Positions 17,536-26,121 of a stretch of 37,121 nucleotides of DNA are shown one piece after another. Position 1 is the first letter of the stretch; each line of letters starts with the position of its first letter. The position numbers and the translations under genes are program-made. Location: NCBI GenBank assembly GCA_030428385.1, contig JAUIDY010000060.1:1-37121 (forward strand). Direction: 5' to 3'. The DNA comes from Rhodothermia bacterium. GTDB taxonomy: Bacteria > Bacteroidota > Rhodothermia > Rhodothermales > JAAAOL01. The notes under the pieces are model-generated. The model ran no database searches, was not told the origin of the DNA, and saw only the letters and a list, made by a program, of their open reading frames with translations.

Positions 17536-18503
17536 AGCAAAGCTACAAACATCCCCTTCCTCCACCCATTCGTTCGGCCATCGAAGCCGAGCCGATGAAG
17601 GAACATGCTGAGTTAAAACGTATGTGGGACCTTGCAGGTCTTGCATTTCCTCCTCCTCCATCGGAGGCACGTTTTAAACAGCTTGGTGCGGAAATTTGGA
17701 CCAACCTTGAATCGGCGATTCAGCCGGCACCACACCGAGTGGACCGCGTAGCGACGCGCCCTGCACTGCGGTTGGTACGCCCGCAAACCATGCGCTGGAT
17801 GGCCCTGGCTGCTTCTTTTGCCTTGCTTGCGGTGGTTGGTCTTTCCTTATGGCTACAACCCATCACGGTTTCGGCTCCTGCGGGAGATATGGTTGCCGTT
17901 ACGTTACCCGATGGCTCTGAGGTAACGCTCAATAGCGGAGCAACCGTAACCTACGGACGCCGTTTTGGGGAGACTACCCGTGCGGTTGCACTCACGGGTG
18001 AAGCTTTCTTCGATGTTACAAAAGCCTCCACGCCTTTTATCGTGGAAACGTTTAATGGCGCGACCACGGTGTTAGGGACCGAATTTAATGTCCGTGCTTG
18101 GCCCGATGATTTAGACGCTGCCACACAAGTCTCCGTTGTTTCTGGCGTCGTCCGCCTGGCTTCTTCTTCTGGTTCCTTTGTTACCCTTACAGCCGGTGAA
18201 GCCTCCACCCTCTCCCTTGATGCTTCTTCACCGACAGCCCCTTCATCTGTAGAAACCGAGCACGTTCTTGCGTGGCAGCACGATGGATTTAAATTCACCA
18301 GTACACCACTGGGAGTCATTTTAAACGAGGTAGAGCGTCGGTTTGACATCACTATTCACGTGACCGATGAAGCGCTTCTTAGCGAGCCCACCGACATATT
18401 GAAAGAAAAGTCCCTTGGTCCGGAAGAGATCCTGCGCGATATTAGTGAGTACAATGGATACGCGTTTCGCGCTGTGGATGGGGGCTTCGAACTCTACCGC
18501 TAG
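17532..18503 (+). CDS. FecR-family anti-sigma factor
   Basis: 323 residues. An N-terminal cytoplasmic part of about 88 residues is followed by one membrane segment ('WMALAASFALLAVVGLSLWL', about 89-108) and a periplasmic FecR domain: 'VTLPDGSEVTLNSGATVTYG', 'RAVALTGEAFFDVTK' and 'TVLGTEFNVRAW'. The last 65 residues ('TPLGVILNEVERRFDITI', 'EKSLGPEEILRDISE') are the STN-like C-terminal domain common in Bacteroidota FecR proteins. It should hold the sigma factor inactive and interact through its periplasmic part with the receptor's STN domain. The start overlaps the sigma-factor stop by four bases; a terminator follows the gene. Confidence 0.92.
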   Translation: MKQSYKHPLPPPIRSAIEAEPMKEHAELKRMWDLAGLAFPPPPSEARFKQLGAEIWTNLESAIQPAPHRVDRVATRPALRLVRPQTMRWMALAASFALLAVVGLSLWLQPITVSAPAGDMVAVTLPDGSEVTLNSGATVTYGRRFGETTRAVALTGEAFFDVTKASTPFIVETFNGATTVLGTEFNVRAWPDDLDAATQVSVVSGVVRLASSSGSFVTLTAGEASTLSLDASSPTAPSSVETEHVLAWQHDGFKFTSTPLGVILNEVERRFDITIHVTDEALLSEPTDILKEKSLGPEEILRDISEYNGYAFRAVDGGFELYR

Positions 18504-18533
18504 TCGGTTCAGTTTAGCTACTGATTTTCGAGC

Positions 18534-18571
18534 AAAGCCTGTGTTGTCCATCGGATAGCACAGGCTTTTTT
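18534..18571 (+). terminator. Rho-independent terminator between fecR and the TonB receptor gene
   Basis: AAAGCCTGTG (18534-18543) pairs perfectly with CACAGGCTTT (18559-18568), with a T-run to 18571. The intervening sequence can extend the stem (TGTCC/GGATA with one G-T pair around ATC). It starts 31 bases after the fecR stop, so the sigma/anti-sigma pair can be terminated before the receptor gene. The receptor therefore needs its own promoter or read-through. Confidence 0.85.
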
Positions 18572-18655
18572 CGGTATCCGTGGAAAGAGTCTCCTTCGAA
18601 TGCCGCAACGCGCTTCCGCCTATCTGTATCGACTCCGGCGCCCCTCTTGGCAAGC

Positions 18656-21511
18656 ATGGGTTTTCGTTCTCGGTGTACGCGTTGCGTCCTTACTCTTTTT
18701 CTCATTTCAACGGGTTGTGCCTTTTTTACAGGTACTGCCGCCTCCCAGTCCCAGCTCCTTGCTTCTTCGGACAGCCTTGGGCTACGCCCCTTGCGCGACG
18801 TCCTTTATCAGGTCCAATCCTCTACTGGAATTGACCTCTTTTACGACGCTGGTCTGATTGATGGGAAATATTCCGGCGTCGTTTCGCAACAGAATGCCCG
18901 GTCACCAGAAGAAATGCTCCAACATGCCTTGTTTGGGACGGGTTTGTATTCTTTCAGGCTCACTTCAGGGACTTTCGCCATCAAGGCCATCCCACCCAAG
19001 GGCGAGGCAACGGGAAGTGTACGCGGTCTGGTGTTCGACGGCACCACTGGTTCCTCCCTTCCGAATGCTCATATCTGGCTGTTCGCAGACTCAGATCGAG
19101 GGGCGGTATCTGATGCCCGTGGTCAGTTCTATTTTGATCGGCTCCCAGCAGGAGAATACGTCTTACACATTAGCCACCTGGGATTTGACCAGATGACGGC
19201 CCTCACGGTGGTTTTACCCACCGAGGAATCAACCCTCTCGATCGCGCTAACACCTCGACCCGTTCCGATTAGCCCCATTATCATCGAAGGAATTCAGGCC
19301 CCCGCCCGCGTTATTTTCCTGCGAGATGATCGATCAGAAGACGAACTTGCGCCTGCCCGAGGATATGGAACGGCCGATGCCTTGCGAGGTCTAGGCGAAA
19401 TCATGGGGGTACGAACAGGAGATGCCACTGCCGACATACACATTCAGGGAGGTGAAACGGGCGAACATCAATTTCAATTAGATGGTGTTCCAGTCTATGA
19501 ACCGGTTCATCTCCGAGGATTACTAGGCGCCTTCAATCCATTTGCCCTTGAGCGGATTACCGTGCACAAGGCAGGTTTTTCGGCCTCCGAAGGCAGCCAA
19601 ATTTCGGGAGTCATACGGGCGGAACATGCCCTGACCTCTTCCGATGGACGGGTCCTCGACATGCAGATTGACCCGTTGAGCATCAACGCTCGCCTTACCG
19701 GAATTATTGGGGATCCAGAAAAGCTGCATGCTCAGGTGATGGCTGCGATGCGTACCAGCGTCTGGGATGTGTACTCTCCCAATCGCCTAGACAGCTTGTT
19801 CGAGAGTTGGAATGCCCCAGACCCTTTTCTTCTGCGTGCATCCTTGTTAGCCGCTCAAGAAAGTGGACGGGTACCCATCATTGGGGCCGAGCGTCAAATC
19901 CCAGATTCTTCGTGGGCCCGAAACCCACCTGAACTTGGATTTAGAGATATTCATGGGGCCTTCCGCCTACACCAGGAACGTCACCGGTCTTTGCATGGCT
20001 CGTTTTATCACAGCCAAAACAACATGCAAGCGGATCGCTTCTTTGCACGCCCGGAAGCAGATACCATCTTTGCATCGTTGGATCAATATCAGTGGTGGAA
20101 TACCAATGCTCAAATTAACTATAGTGGGCTGTTTGGTTCGCGGACATTTATGTTGGCCCGTGCCCGGACTAGTACCTATCGCTTATCCCATGATTACCTT
20201 TCCCTGAATAACCGAGAGTTCGTCGCCCTGCCTGGTGGTACCATTATCGTTAGTGAACTTAAAGACGTAGATGATGGCAACTATATCTCCGAACAAGCCG
20301 CAGAGATTGAACTTGATTATAGCCTGAGGGCGCATGAATTCAGTGGCGGCCTTGAAGTCGTTCGCACCCATCATCGCTTCTCTTTGTCAGATGTTTACCT
20401 GACCACCATTAACAACGAAGCCACCAATTGGCAGCTCAATTCGTTTTTCGAAGATGTTTTTCATCTCGGCCCGTGGCAGTTCACTGCTGGCTCCAGGTTC
20501 TCTTTTGTCCCACAAAAACAATCCGTGTTTGCCGAGCCTCGCTTTGAGCTTCGTACCGATATGGTCACCGGGGAGCGAGGTACTTTTACGGCACGCCTTG
20601 CAGGGGGGCTTTATCGTCAGTTTGTCCACCAGTTCGATATCAGCAGCGTAAGTCCGAGCGCGTTGTTACCGGGCGTTCGATTTTGGATGCCTATAGACTC
20701 GACGGTTTCCCCGGCCAAAGCCTATCACTTGGCCGCCGATCTTTTGTGGCAACCCACCCCTACCCTTTCGATTCGGCTAGAAAGCTACTACAAACATCAA
20801 CCGCACATTCTGGCTATCAACTACCCTGCTTTGATAGGACAGGAAGAGGCTGCTCCTATACCTACAAGCAGCGACGTGATTACGCTTTCCAATCAAGTTG
20901 ACTTTCTCCGCAACAGTCGGGGGTATGCCTTAGGGAATGCACTTGCTATAGAACACCTGTTCGAAAGACTTCGAATTGGTGCCCGGTACGAATATAGTTT
21001 GGCACAACGCGAATATGCGTTCGAAGGCGAAGACGATGTTAAGGTATCACTTGAAGTAGCTCCCTGGAACGTCACTCATGGCCTGAATTTGTCCTTTGAC
21101 ATTCTGCCTCGTCCAGGTATGATAACCACCGTACGCTGGAGAGGAGGCTGGGATAGGCGGTGGGGATACCGAAAGGCTTATTACGACTTCCTGCCTACGA
21201 ATTCCTACTCTCTTTCGCGGTACGACTGTGATGCCGACTTAAATACCTGTGACATCAACCTATCAAACCCATCGGCTCATAAACTTCCCCCCTTTCGCCA
21301 GCTGGATCTAGGAATTGCATATGCACTTCCTCTCAGTCAGGCGGCCCTTCAATTTCGGTTAGACGTGCTTAATGTGTTCAATCGAGAAAATATTGCAGAC
21401 TGGAGCATTCGGGCCACGGAAGACGATGACCGCATGTTGGTGTATGAAAATGATGTTCCTCGGGGTTCGCTTCCACGTACCATCTCATTGGCCCTTCGGC
21501 TAAAATGGTAA
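18656..21511 (+). CDS. TonB-dependent outer-membrane receptor with STN signalling domain
   Basis: 951 residues from ATG 18656 (an in-frame TTG lies three codons upstream). Signal peptide about 1-30. Residues about 43-110 are an STN (secretin/TonB N-terminal) domain ('PLRDVLYQVQSSTGIDLFYD', 'ARSPEEMLQHALFGTGLYSF'), the part that signals to FecR. A carboxypeptidase-regulatory-like beta-sandwich follows at about 120-200 ('SVRGLVFDGTTGSSLPNAHI', 'GEYVLHISHLGFDQM'), then a plug domain ('ADIHIQGGETGEHQFQLDGV', 'FNPFALERITVHKAGF') and a long beta barrel ending in ALRLKW with a terminal aromatic residue. It should import a bulky ligand using TonB energy and report it through FecR to the sigma factor. 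The ligand is unknown; no SusD-like partner follows. Confidence 0.93.
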   Translation: MGFRSRCTRCVLTLFLISTGCAFFTGTAASQSQLLASSDSLGLRPLRDVLYQVQSSTGIDLFYDAGLIDGKYSGVVSQQNARSPEEMLQHALFGTGLYSFRLTSGTFAIKAIPPKGEATGSVRGLVFDGTTGSSLPNAHIWLFADSDRGAVSDARGQFYFDRLPAGEYVLHISHLGFDQMTALTVVLPTEESTLSIALTPRPVPISPIIIEGIQAPARVIFLRDDRSEDELAPARGYGTADALRGLGEIMGVRTGDATADIHIQGGETGEHQFQLDGVPVYEPVHLRGLLGAFNPFALERITVHKAGFSASEGSQISGVIRAEHALTSSDGRVLDMQIDPLSINARLTGIIGDPEKLHAQVMAAMRTSVWDVYSPNRLDSLFESWNAPDPFLLRASLLAAQESGRVPIIGAERQIPDSSWARNPPELGFRDIHGAFRLHQERHRSLHGSFYHSQNNMQADRFFARPEADTIFASLDQYQWWNTNAQINYSGLFGSRTFMLARARTSTYRLSHDYLSLNNREFVALPGGTIIVSELKDVDDGNYISEQAAEIELDYSLRAHEFSGGLEVVRTHHRFSLSDVYLTTINNEATNWQLNSFFEDVFHLGPWQFTAGSRFSFVPQKQSVFAEPRFELRTDMVTGERGTFTARLAGGLYRQFVHQFDISSVSPSALLPGVRFWMPIDSTVSPAKAYHLAADLLWQPTPTLSIRLESYYKHQPHILAINYPALIGQEEAAPIPTSSDVITLSNQVDFLRNSRGYALGNALAIEHLFERLRIGARYEYSLAQREYAFEGEDDVKVSLEVAPWNVTHGLNLSFDILPRPGMITTVRWRGGWDRRWGYRKAYYDFLPTNSYSLSRYDCDADLNTCDINLSNPSAHKLPPFRQLDLGIAYALPLSQAALQFRLDVLNVFNRENIADWSIRATEDDDRMLVYENDVPRGSLPRTISLALRLKW

Positions 21512-21566
21512 AGAAGTACTTCAACTGGCTCTCTGGTGGCGCCCCTCTCATGTTGCTTCCATTATT

Positions 21567-21601
21567 TTTGAGGGTATGGTTCATCATCGGCACTAAGTTT
21601 G
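21567..21601 (+). promoter_or_regulatory. Bacteroidota-type promoter for the FG-GAP secreted protein gene
   Basis: TAAGTTTG (21594-21601) is an exact match to the -7 consensus TAnnTTTG, with TTTG (21567-21570) upstream at a spacing of 23 bases, slightly longer than the usual 19-21. A start site near 21608 would give a leader of about 60 bases before the ATG at 21670. The match is good but the spacing makes it a candidate only. Confidence 0.45.
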
Positions 21602-21669
21602 GTGTATTAAACGTGATACTTTACCATTGAGCGGTTTCCCCTACCGCGCTGCGAGCATAGCCTCACCCC

Positions 21670-23544
21670 ATGCAGCCTATGAAACCCTACATTACTACCC
21701 TATTCCTCCTCATTGGGATGACCCTGAATGTTCAGGGTCAGTCTTTCCGCACGGCTACGACCAATCTCACAGCCTCCCAACAAGGAGCCCTAGCGCTGGG
21801 CGACCTCGATCTGGATGGTCGATTGGACGTTATCGCCTCTGGCTTTGATATTGACCAAAAAGCCTCCTTTCATTTATACCGCAACGAGGGTGAAACAGGA
21901 AGCGCGTGGTCCTTTACCCAGGTAGATAACTCTTTGCCGAGCCTTGTCGCTTCCTCACTCGACCTCGCCGACTTCGATAATGACGGAGACCTTGATTTAT
22001 TGGTAACCAGCCTGTCTGTCTCTGATGTTTTTCGGAACGACGGTGGTTTTCAATTTACCCGTTTGAATCTCGGGATGAGTCCGATTACTCAAGTAGGCGG
22101 TGTCCAAGAGTTGGTTAATACGCCTTCCGCAGCGTGGGGTGACTTTGACAGCGATGGCGACTTCGACGTGCTGCTTACTGGCACTGAACTCGGCACTTCG
22201 CTCGTTTACCAGAACATGGGGGGTGGCTCATTCATACCAAAAAATCTCGACATTGGTGACCTTCGGGGTGGCTCGGTTGAGTGGGGAGACTATGACAACG
22301 ATGGTGACCTTGATATTCTTGCCACCCACCAGCCAGGCCCTGTAGGCAGTGTGGGCTTCACTCGGATCTTCCGTAACGACTCCGGTGCTTTCGTAGACAT
22401 TTCCGCCAATTTGCCCGGTACCAACGGGGCTGCGTTTGAGACAGGCTCTGCTTCATGGGGAGACGTTGATAATGACAACGACCTCGATGTCCTGTTTATG
22501 GCCGATCGTCTTGAAGGAGGCACTTCGACACCCGTAGGCGTTTTCCGAAACGATGGGGATAACGTATTCACGGACTCGAACGACTTACTTCCTGCTGCAT
22601 ACTTTGGGGATTTCTCTGACTTCGATGCCGATGGTCGCTTGGATGTGCTGCTTAATCGCTTCGACACCTCCGGTAGCCAATCGACCTCCACGAGTACGTT
22701 TGTCCAGTTTTACAAAAACACGGGAAACGGATTTGCGCAGTCCCAGGCCGCACTTCCAGGTATTTGGTTTGGTGCGATCGCCATTGGTGACCTCTCGGGC
22801 GACGGATTCCCTGATGTACTCGTTTCGGGTGCGCGGGAAGAGAATTTTCGAGTCACACGTGACCCCTTTATTGACTTCTACGTCAATGAAGGGACTGACG
22901 CCCTCTTTAATCAACGTCCAGAACCCCCTACAAACCTACGCTCCTTCCGCAATGGTTCCGACCTGGTTTTAGAGTGGGATGCGGCCTCAGACCCTGAGAG
23001 CCCGTCAGCTTCGTTAACGTACAACGTACGGGTGGGTACCTCCCCTTCGGGTAACGAGATTGTCTCAGCAATGGCTTTGGAGGATGGTACACGGTTGGTT
23101 GCCCGTGCAGGTAATGCCGGCCATGGGCACCGTATGGTGATCCGCAACCTGGACCCCAACACGGATTACTTCTGGGCCGTCCAAGCCATTGACGCTGGTT
23201 CCGTTGGCTCTGCGTTTGCAACAGAAGCAGTCGCCACCGATGTGGCCCAAGGAAATGAGATTCCTGATACCTTTGCGCTTGTCGGGAATTATCCCAACCC
23301 TTTTAATCCAGGAACCACCATACAGTATTCGCTCCCACAACAGGCTACCGTGAGACTTGCGATTTATAACGTCCTTGGAGCGGAAGTGGCAACGCTTGTT
23401 AATGGCACCCTGCCAGCCGGTGAACACGAAGTCTACTGGAATGGCCGCAGTGCCCAGGGTAATGTCCTGCCATCAGGACTATACGTTTATCGCCTTGAAA
23501 CCCCGGGGGAGTCGTTCTCTCGTACCATGGTTCTCCTCAAGTAG
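21670..23544 (+). CDS. Secreted FG-GAP/VCBS repeat protein with type IX secretion sorting domain
   Basis: 624 residues; ATG at 21670 or, three codons later, 21679, which is the better signal-peptide start (MKPYITTLFLLIGMTLNVQG). Seven FG-GAP/VCBS repeats follow, each with a calcium-binding-like Asp-rich loop: 'GDLDLDGRLDVI', 'ADFDNDGDLDLL', 'GDFDSDGDFDVL', 'GDYDNDGDLDIL', 'GDVDNDNDLDVL', 'SDFDADGRLDVL', 'GDLSGDGFPDVL'. This gives an expected beta propeller. A fibronectin-III-like domain (about 415-520) precedes a C-terminal sorting domain ('NYPNPFNPGTTIQYSLPQ', 'GLYVYRLETPGESF') that directs export by the type IX system and attachment to the surface. It follows the receptor gene by 158 bases. 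The binding partner is unknown; a link to the upstream receptor is inferred from position. Confidence 0.93.
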   Translation: MQPMKPYITTLFLLIGMTLNVQGQSFRTATTNLTASQQGALALGDLDLDGRLDVIASGFDIDQKASFHLYRNEGETGSAWSFTQVDNSLPSLVASSLDLADFDNDGDLDLLVTSLSVSDVFRNDGGFQFTRLNLGMSPITQVGGVQELVNTPSAAWGDFDSDGDFDVLLTGTELGTSLVYQNMGGGSFIPKNLDIGDLRGGSVEWGDYDNDGDLDILATHQPGPVGSVGFTRIFRNDSGAFVDISANLPGTNGAAFETGSASWGDVDNDNDLDVLFMADRLEGGTSTPVGVFRNDGDNVFTDSNDLLPAAYFGDFSDFDADGRLDVLLNRFDTSGSQSTSTSTFVQFYKNTGNGFAQSQAALPGIWFGAIAIGDLSGDGFPDVLVSGAREENFRVTRDPFIDFYVNEGTDALFNQRPEPPTNLRSFRNGSDLVLEWDAASDPESPSASLTYNVRVGTSPSGNEIVSAMALEDGTRLVARAGNAGHGHRMVIRNLDPNTDYFWAVQAIDAGSVGSAFATEAVATDVAQGNEIPDTFALVGNYPNPFNPGTTIQYSLPQQATVRLAIYNVLGAEVATLVNGTLPAGEHEVYWNGRSAQGNVLPSGLYVYRLETPGESFSRTMVLLK

Positions 23545-23572
23545 GTTTCAAGAGGGTGCACCGAGAGCTGCT

Positions 23573-24496
23573 TTAACTCAGCAAATCGTTGATGCGGCGG
23601 GACCACCACTTACGGTGGACGATTCGGTCTACATGCAGATCTGCGTCGAATAACGCTGCTTTGGACAACTCAGCCAGTGTTTCCCATTTTTGCTGGAGCA
23701 CATAGGTTGCATTTTCTCGATTCATGCTCTCAAGGACGAAAAAATCCTTGTCCGGAAAGCCGAAAATGATGTACCCAGTAAAACCAGCCTGACCGATGGC
23801 GATGAAATCCGCCCCATATTTATTAATCGTTGCAAGCCGTTTTCGAATGATGGGCTGAAAATGTTCGGGCTGCTCATCAATCGTGGACTGTACAAACTCT
23901 TCCAAGTCATCCCAGAGCCTCCGCTGCCGGGGAAGGACGTTCCAATGAAGCCGCCGCCGCTCAGGGTAGCAAATCTCTACCGTTGCATCAATTAGGACAA
24001 GATTTTCTCCGAACAATTCGAGAAATAAGTTGATTGTATGGAGGAGGTCACCCGATTGGTTCGCAGCATAGACAACGGGCTCTGCCACTACCACCTTCTC
24101 CCCTTGATCTGTTGTTGCAATGGTTAATTCGATGCCGGGGGGTGGTACAAACGTGCGAGGATACCGCTGGTAAGGAACGTCTACCACTTTTGAGCGACCA
24201 ACATGATTCGCCGGTCCATCCCATGCTTTTCGCTGCCATTCCAACTGGCGATAGATAGTCTCCATGGGTTGATCTTTCTGCACCAACCATTTTCCTTCGG
24301 CATTAAAAAGACTTACTCGGCCTACGGCCTTCGGCACCACTGTTTCTCCTTCATTTAATGCTGGAGTAAATCCAATCTCGCAAAGTCGTTTCTTTAACCG
24401 GGTGATATTCTGCAGCGCAATGATTACGGAAGCGCCTTCTTCTAGGTCGGGCATATTGGCCCGTAGGCTCCGAATGCGTTTCTTCTGAATAACCAT
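23573..24496 (-). CDS. Uncharacterised protein with a conserved C-terminal block
   Basis: 307 residues, no signal peptide and no membrane segment. I do not recognise a named domain. A central part reads 'RTFVPPPGIELTIATT', then 'LFLELFGENLVLIDATVEIC', then an Arg/Trp-rich stretch. The last 90 residues look like a well-conserved block: 'KYGADFIAIGQAGFTGYIIF', 'KDFFVLESMNRENATYVL', 'WETLAELSKAALFDADLH' and a C-terminal 'VHRKWWSRRINDLLS'. I recall proteins with this block as uncharacterised in many bacteria, but I cannot name the family. It sits alone on the minus strand, convergent with the FG-GAP gene (28 bases apart), and 246 bases after the next minus-strand gene. ATG at 24496. Confidence 0.6.
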   Translation of the reverse strand: MVIQKKRIRSLRANMPDLEEGASVIIALQNITRLKKRLCEIGFTPALNEGETVVPKAVGRVSLFNAEGKWLVQKDQPMETIYRQLEWQRKAWDGPANHVGRSKVVDVPYQRYPRTFVPPPGIELTIATTDQGEKVVVAEPVVYAANQSGDLLHTINLFLELFGENLVLIDATVEICYPERRRLHWNVLPRQRRLWDDLEEFVQSTIDEQPEHFQPIIRKRLATINKYGADFIAIGQAGFTGYIIFGFPDKDFFVLESMNRENATYVLQQKWETLAELSKAALFDADLHVDRIVHRKWWSRRINDLLS

Positions 24497-24742
24497 GGTT
24501 TAGAGTAATTGTAACCGGGAAATTGGGTCCAATACAGCGGCAACAGAATTTCCGGAGCAAAGAAATGTCACTGCCTTTTTTATCGGCTGAATTTTCCAGA
24601 AAATAAAGTCTTTTCAGTAGATGTCGAGCCGAGTAGACTCCAGGAAAAGCGTAATCAATCCTGCCGATTAGAGATGTATTGCAAGTGCAGAGAACGGATT
24701 AGACACGTCGTAAGAAAGGGGGTATTTTTTTGAATGCACTCA

Positions 24743-25462
24743 TTAACCACTCCGATAGGAAATACTGAATCGAATCCAGGCCGATTCGGGCTTCCATCGT
24801 CCATTCTCCATTACATACGCAGGGCTCCACTCTAATTTACTAGTGGCTTCCATGGCAAGGGCATCCAGTACGGGATGCACCGATTCTAGCAATTGAATCG
24901 CCTCGGGCATCCCTTCCCTGTTTAATCGTACTTGCATCGACACACGCCCGCCAATATTGTTGTTCTTTAAGCTGTCGGGGTAAGCCAACGGGATGTCTGT
25001 ACCAACTTCTAGCGCTTTTCTTGGCTCTCGATAATGATTGCGAAGGGACTTATACCCATCCTTCTTAAACGTGGAGGCCAAATCGCCCAGGTTTTGAGAC
25101 AAATCTGCTTGATCGAGCTTCGGCGCAACGTACAACGTGAAAAGGGAGTCGATATGTTCAGGGTCGTTGCGAAAAAGAGGGATGAGTGATTGTTTGACGG
25201 CGATGATCAAGCGCTCCTTGGCTATTCCGGACCGTCTGGCAACCGAAGCATTCGCGGCCAACACTTCCTCTTCATAAAGGCCCATACTTCGTAGTGATTC
25301 CAGATCTCGGAAGGCACGAACGGTGTCCACTCCCTCCATCCACCATTTACCTTCAATACCCACCCATCCATCTGGAGGTACGGGAAGCTCCCCTGAGGAT
25401 GGAGTACAATGAATTGATAGAAAAGCGAGGAGCAAAACCCCTGCTATATTGAGAAAACGCAT
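24743..25462 (-). CDS. Lipoprotein with a TonB C-terminal domain
   Basis: 239 residues from ATG 25462. The frame is open further upstream, but this start gives a clean lipoprotein signal: hydrophobic core 'VLLLAFLSIHC' with a lipobox ending at Cys19. The middle is helical and charged. The last 80 residues are a TonB C-terminal domain: 'NNIGGRVSMQVRLNREGMPE', 'VHPVLDALAMEATSKLEWSP' and 'KPESAWIRFSISYRS'. In TonB itself this domain is tethered to the inner membrane and touches the TonB box of receptors; here the N-terminus is a lipid anchor instead. It may be an unusual energy transducer or a protein that uses the fold for another contact. It follows the short NfeD gene by 128 bases on the same strand. 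Confidence 0.75.
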   Translation of the reverse strand: MRFLNIAGVLLLAFLSIHCTPSSGELPVPPDGWVGIEGKWWMEGVDTVRAFRDLESLRSMGLYEEEVLAANASVARRSGIAKERLIIAVKQSLIPLFRNDPEHIDSLFTLYVAPKLDQADLSQNLGDLASTFKKDGYKSLRNHYREPRKALEVGTDIPLAYPDSLKNNNIGGRVSMQVRLNREGMPEAIQLLESVHPVLDALAMEATSKLEWSPAYVMENGRWKPESAWIRFSISYRSG

Positions 25463-25590
25463 GGGAGCTAAACAGAATGAGGGAAGGGTGTCGCTACAGC
25501 ATACAGAGCAGATGAGTTCCGTCTGCCAGACTACTTGCACGGAAGATTCCAGAAAGAAGACCAATGAGATGATCATTGGTTATCGTGGAA

Positions 25591-26079
25591 TTAGGCCTCC
25601 TGTTCAGTTAATCGAACAAAATAGCGCCGCCGATCCATGGCGACGACTTTCACCTTGCTTCCTGTTGCGATAAAAGCCCCCTCCGTAACCACCTCAATGC
25701 GTTCACCACCGATTTCTACAATTCCTGTGGGGCGCAATGGGGTAAGGGCATGCCCCTCCTTGCCAAGATATTGTGCCCGATACTCATGCTCCCGGGCCAC
25801 CCGTTCATCATCCTCTTTCAAATTAGTCGCCAAAATAAACCGTTCCCAGGCACCAGAAGTCCACAAATAGTAAAATACGCTTCCGGCCACAGCGCCCGTT
25901 CCGATCAGAGAAAGGGTCCCCCAGAGGAGTCCTTCTTCCACAAATACATAACCGACGGCAAACAACAATAAAAGAAAACCTAGGACCCCCACTACATTAA
26001 AACCCGGAATCAGATAAACCTCTATGACGATGAGGCCTAAGCCGACTAGAATGAGCAATATGGGTGTCAGTAATTCCAC
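25591..26079 (-). CDS. Short NfeD-family protein (membrane plus OB domain)
   Basis: 162 residues from a GTG at 26079 (GTG-GAA-TTA-CTG). Three membrane segments occupy about 5-75, including the NfeD hallmark 'VIEVYLIPGFNVVGVLGF' in the first two. A soluble OB-fold domain follows at about 100-160 ('RPTGIVEIGGERIEVVTEGA', 'KVKVVAMDRRRYFVR'). NfeD proteins usually work with SPFH/stomatin-type membrane scaffolds. Here it is directly downstream (42 bases) of a second, longer NfeD with a protease domain, and no SPFH gene is in the window. Confidence 0.9.
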   Translation of the reverse strand: MELLTPILLILVGLGLIVIEVYLIPGFNVVGVLGFLLLLFAVGYVFVEEGLLWGTLSLIGTGAVAGSVFYYLWTSGAWERFILATNLKEDDERVAREHEYRAQYLGKEGHALTPLRPTGIVEIGGERIEVVTEGAFIATGSKVKVVAMDRRRYFVRLTEQEA

Positions 26080-26121
26080 AGAAATCAGATTATTCGTGTA
26101 CCGTGTGTCCTCCTGTACGAG

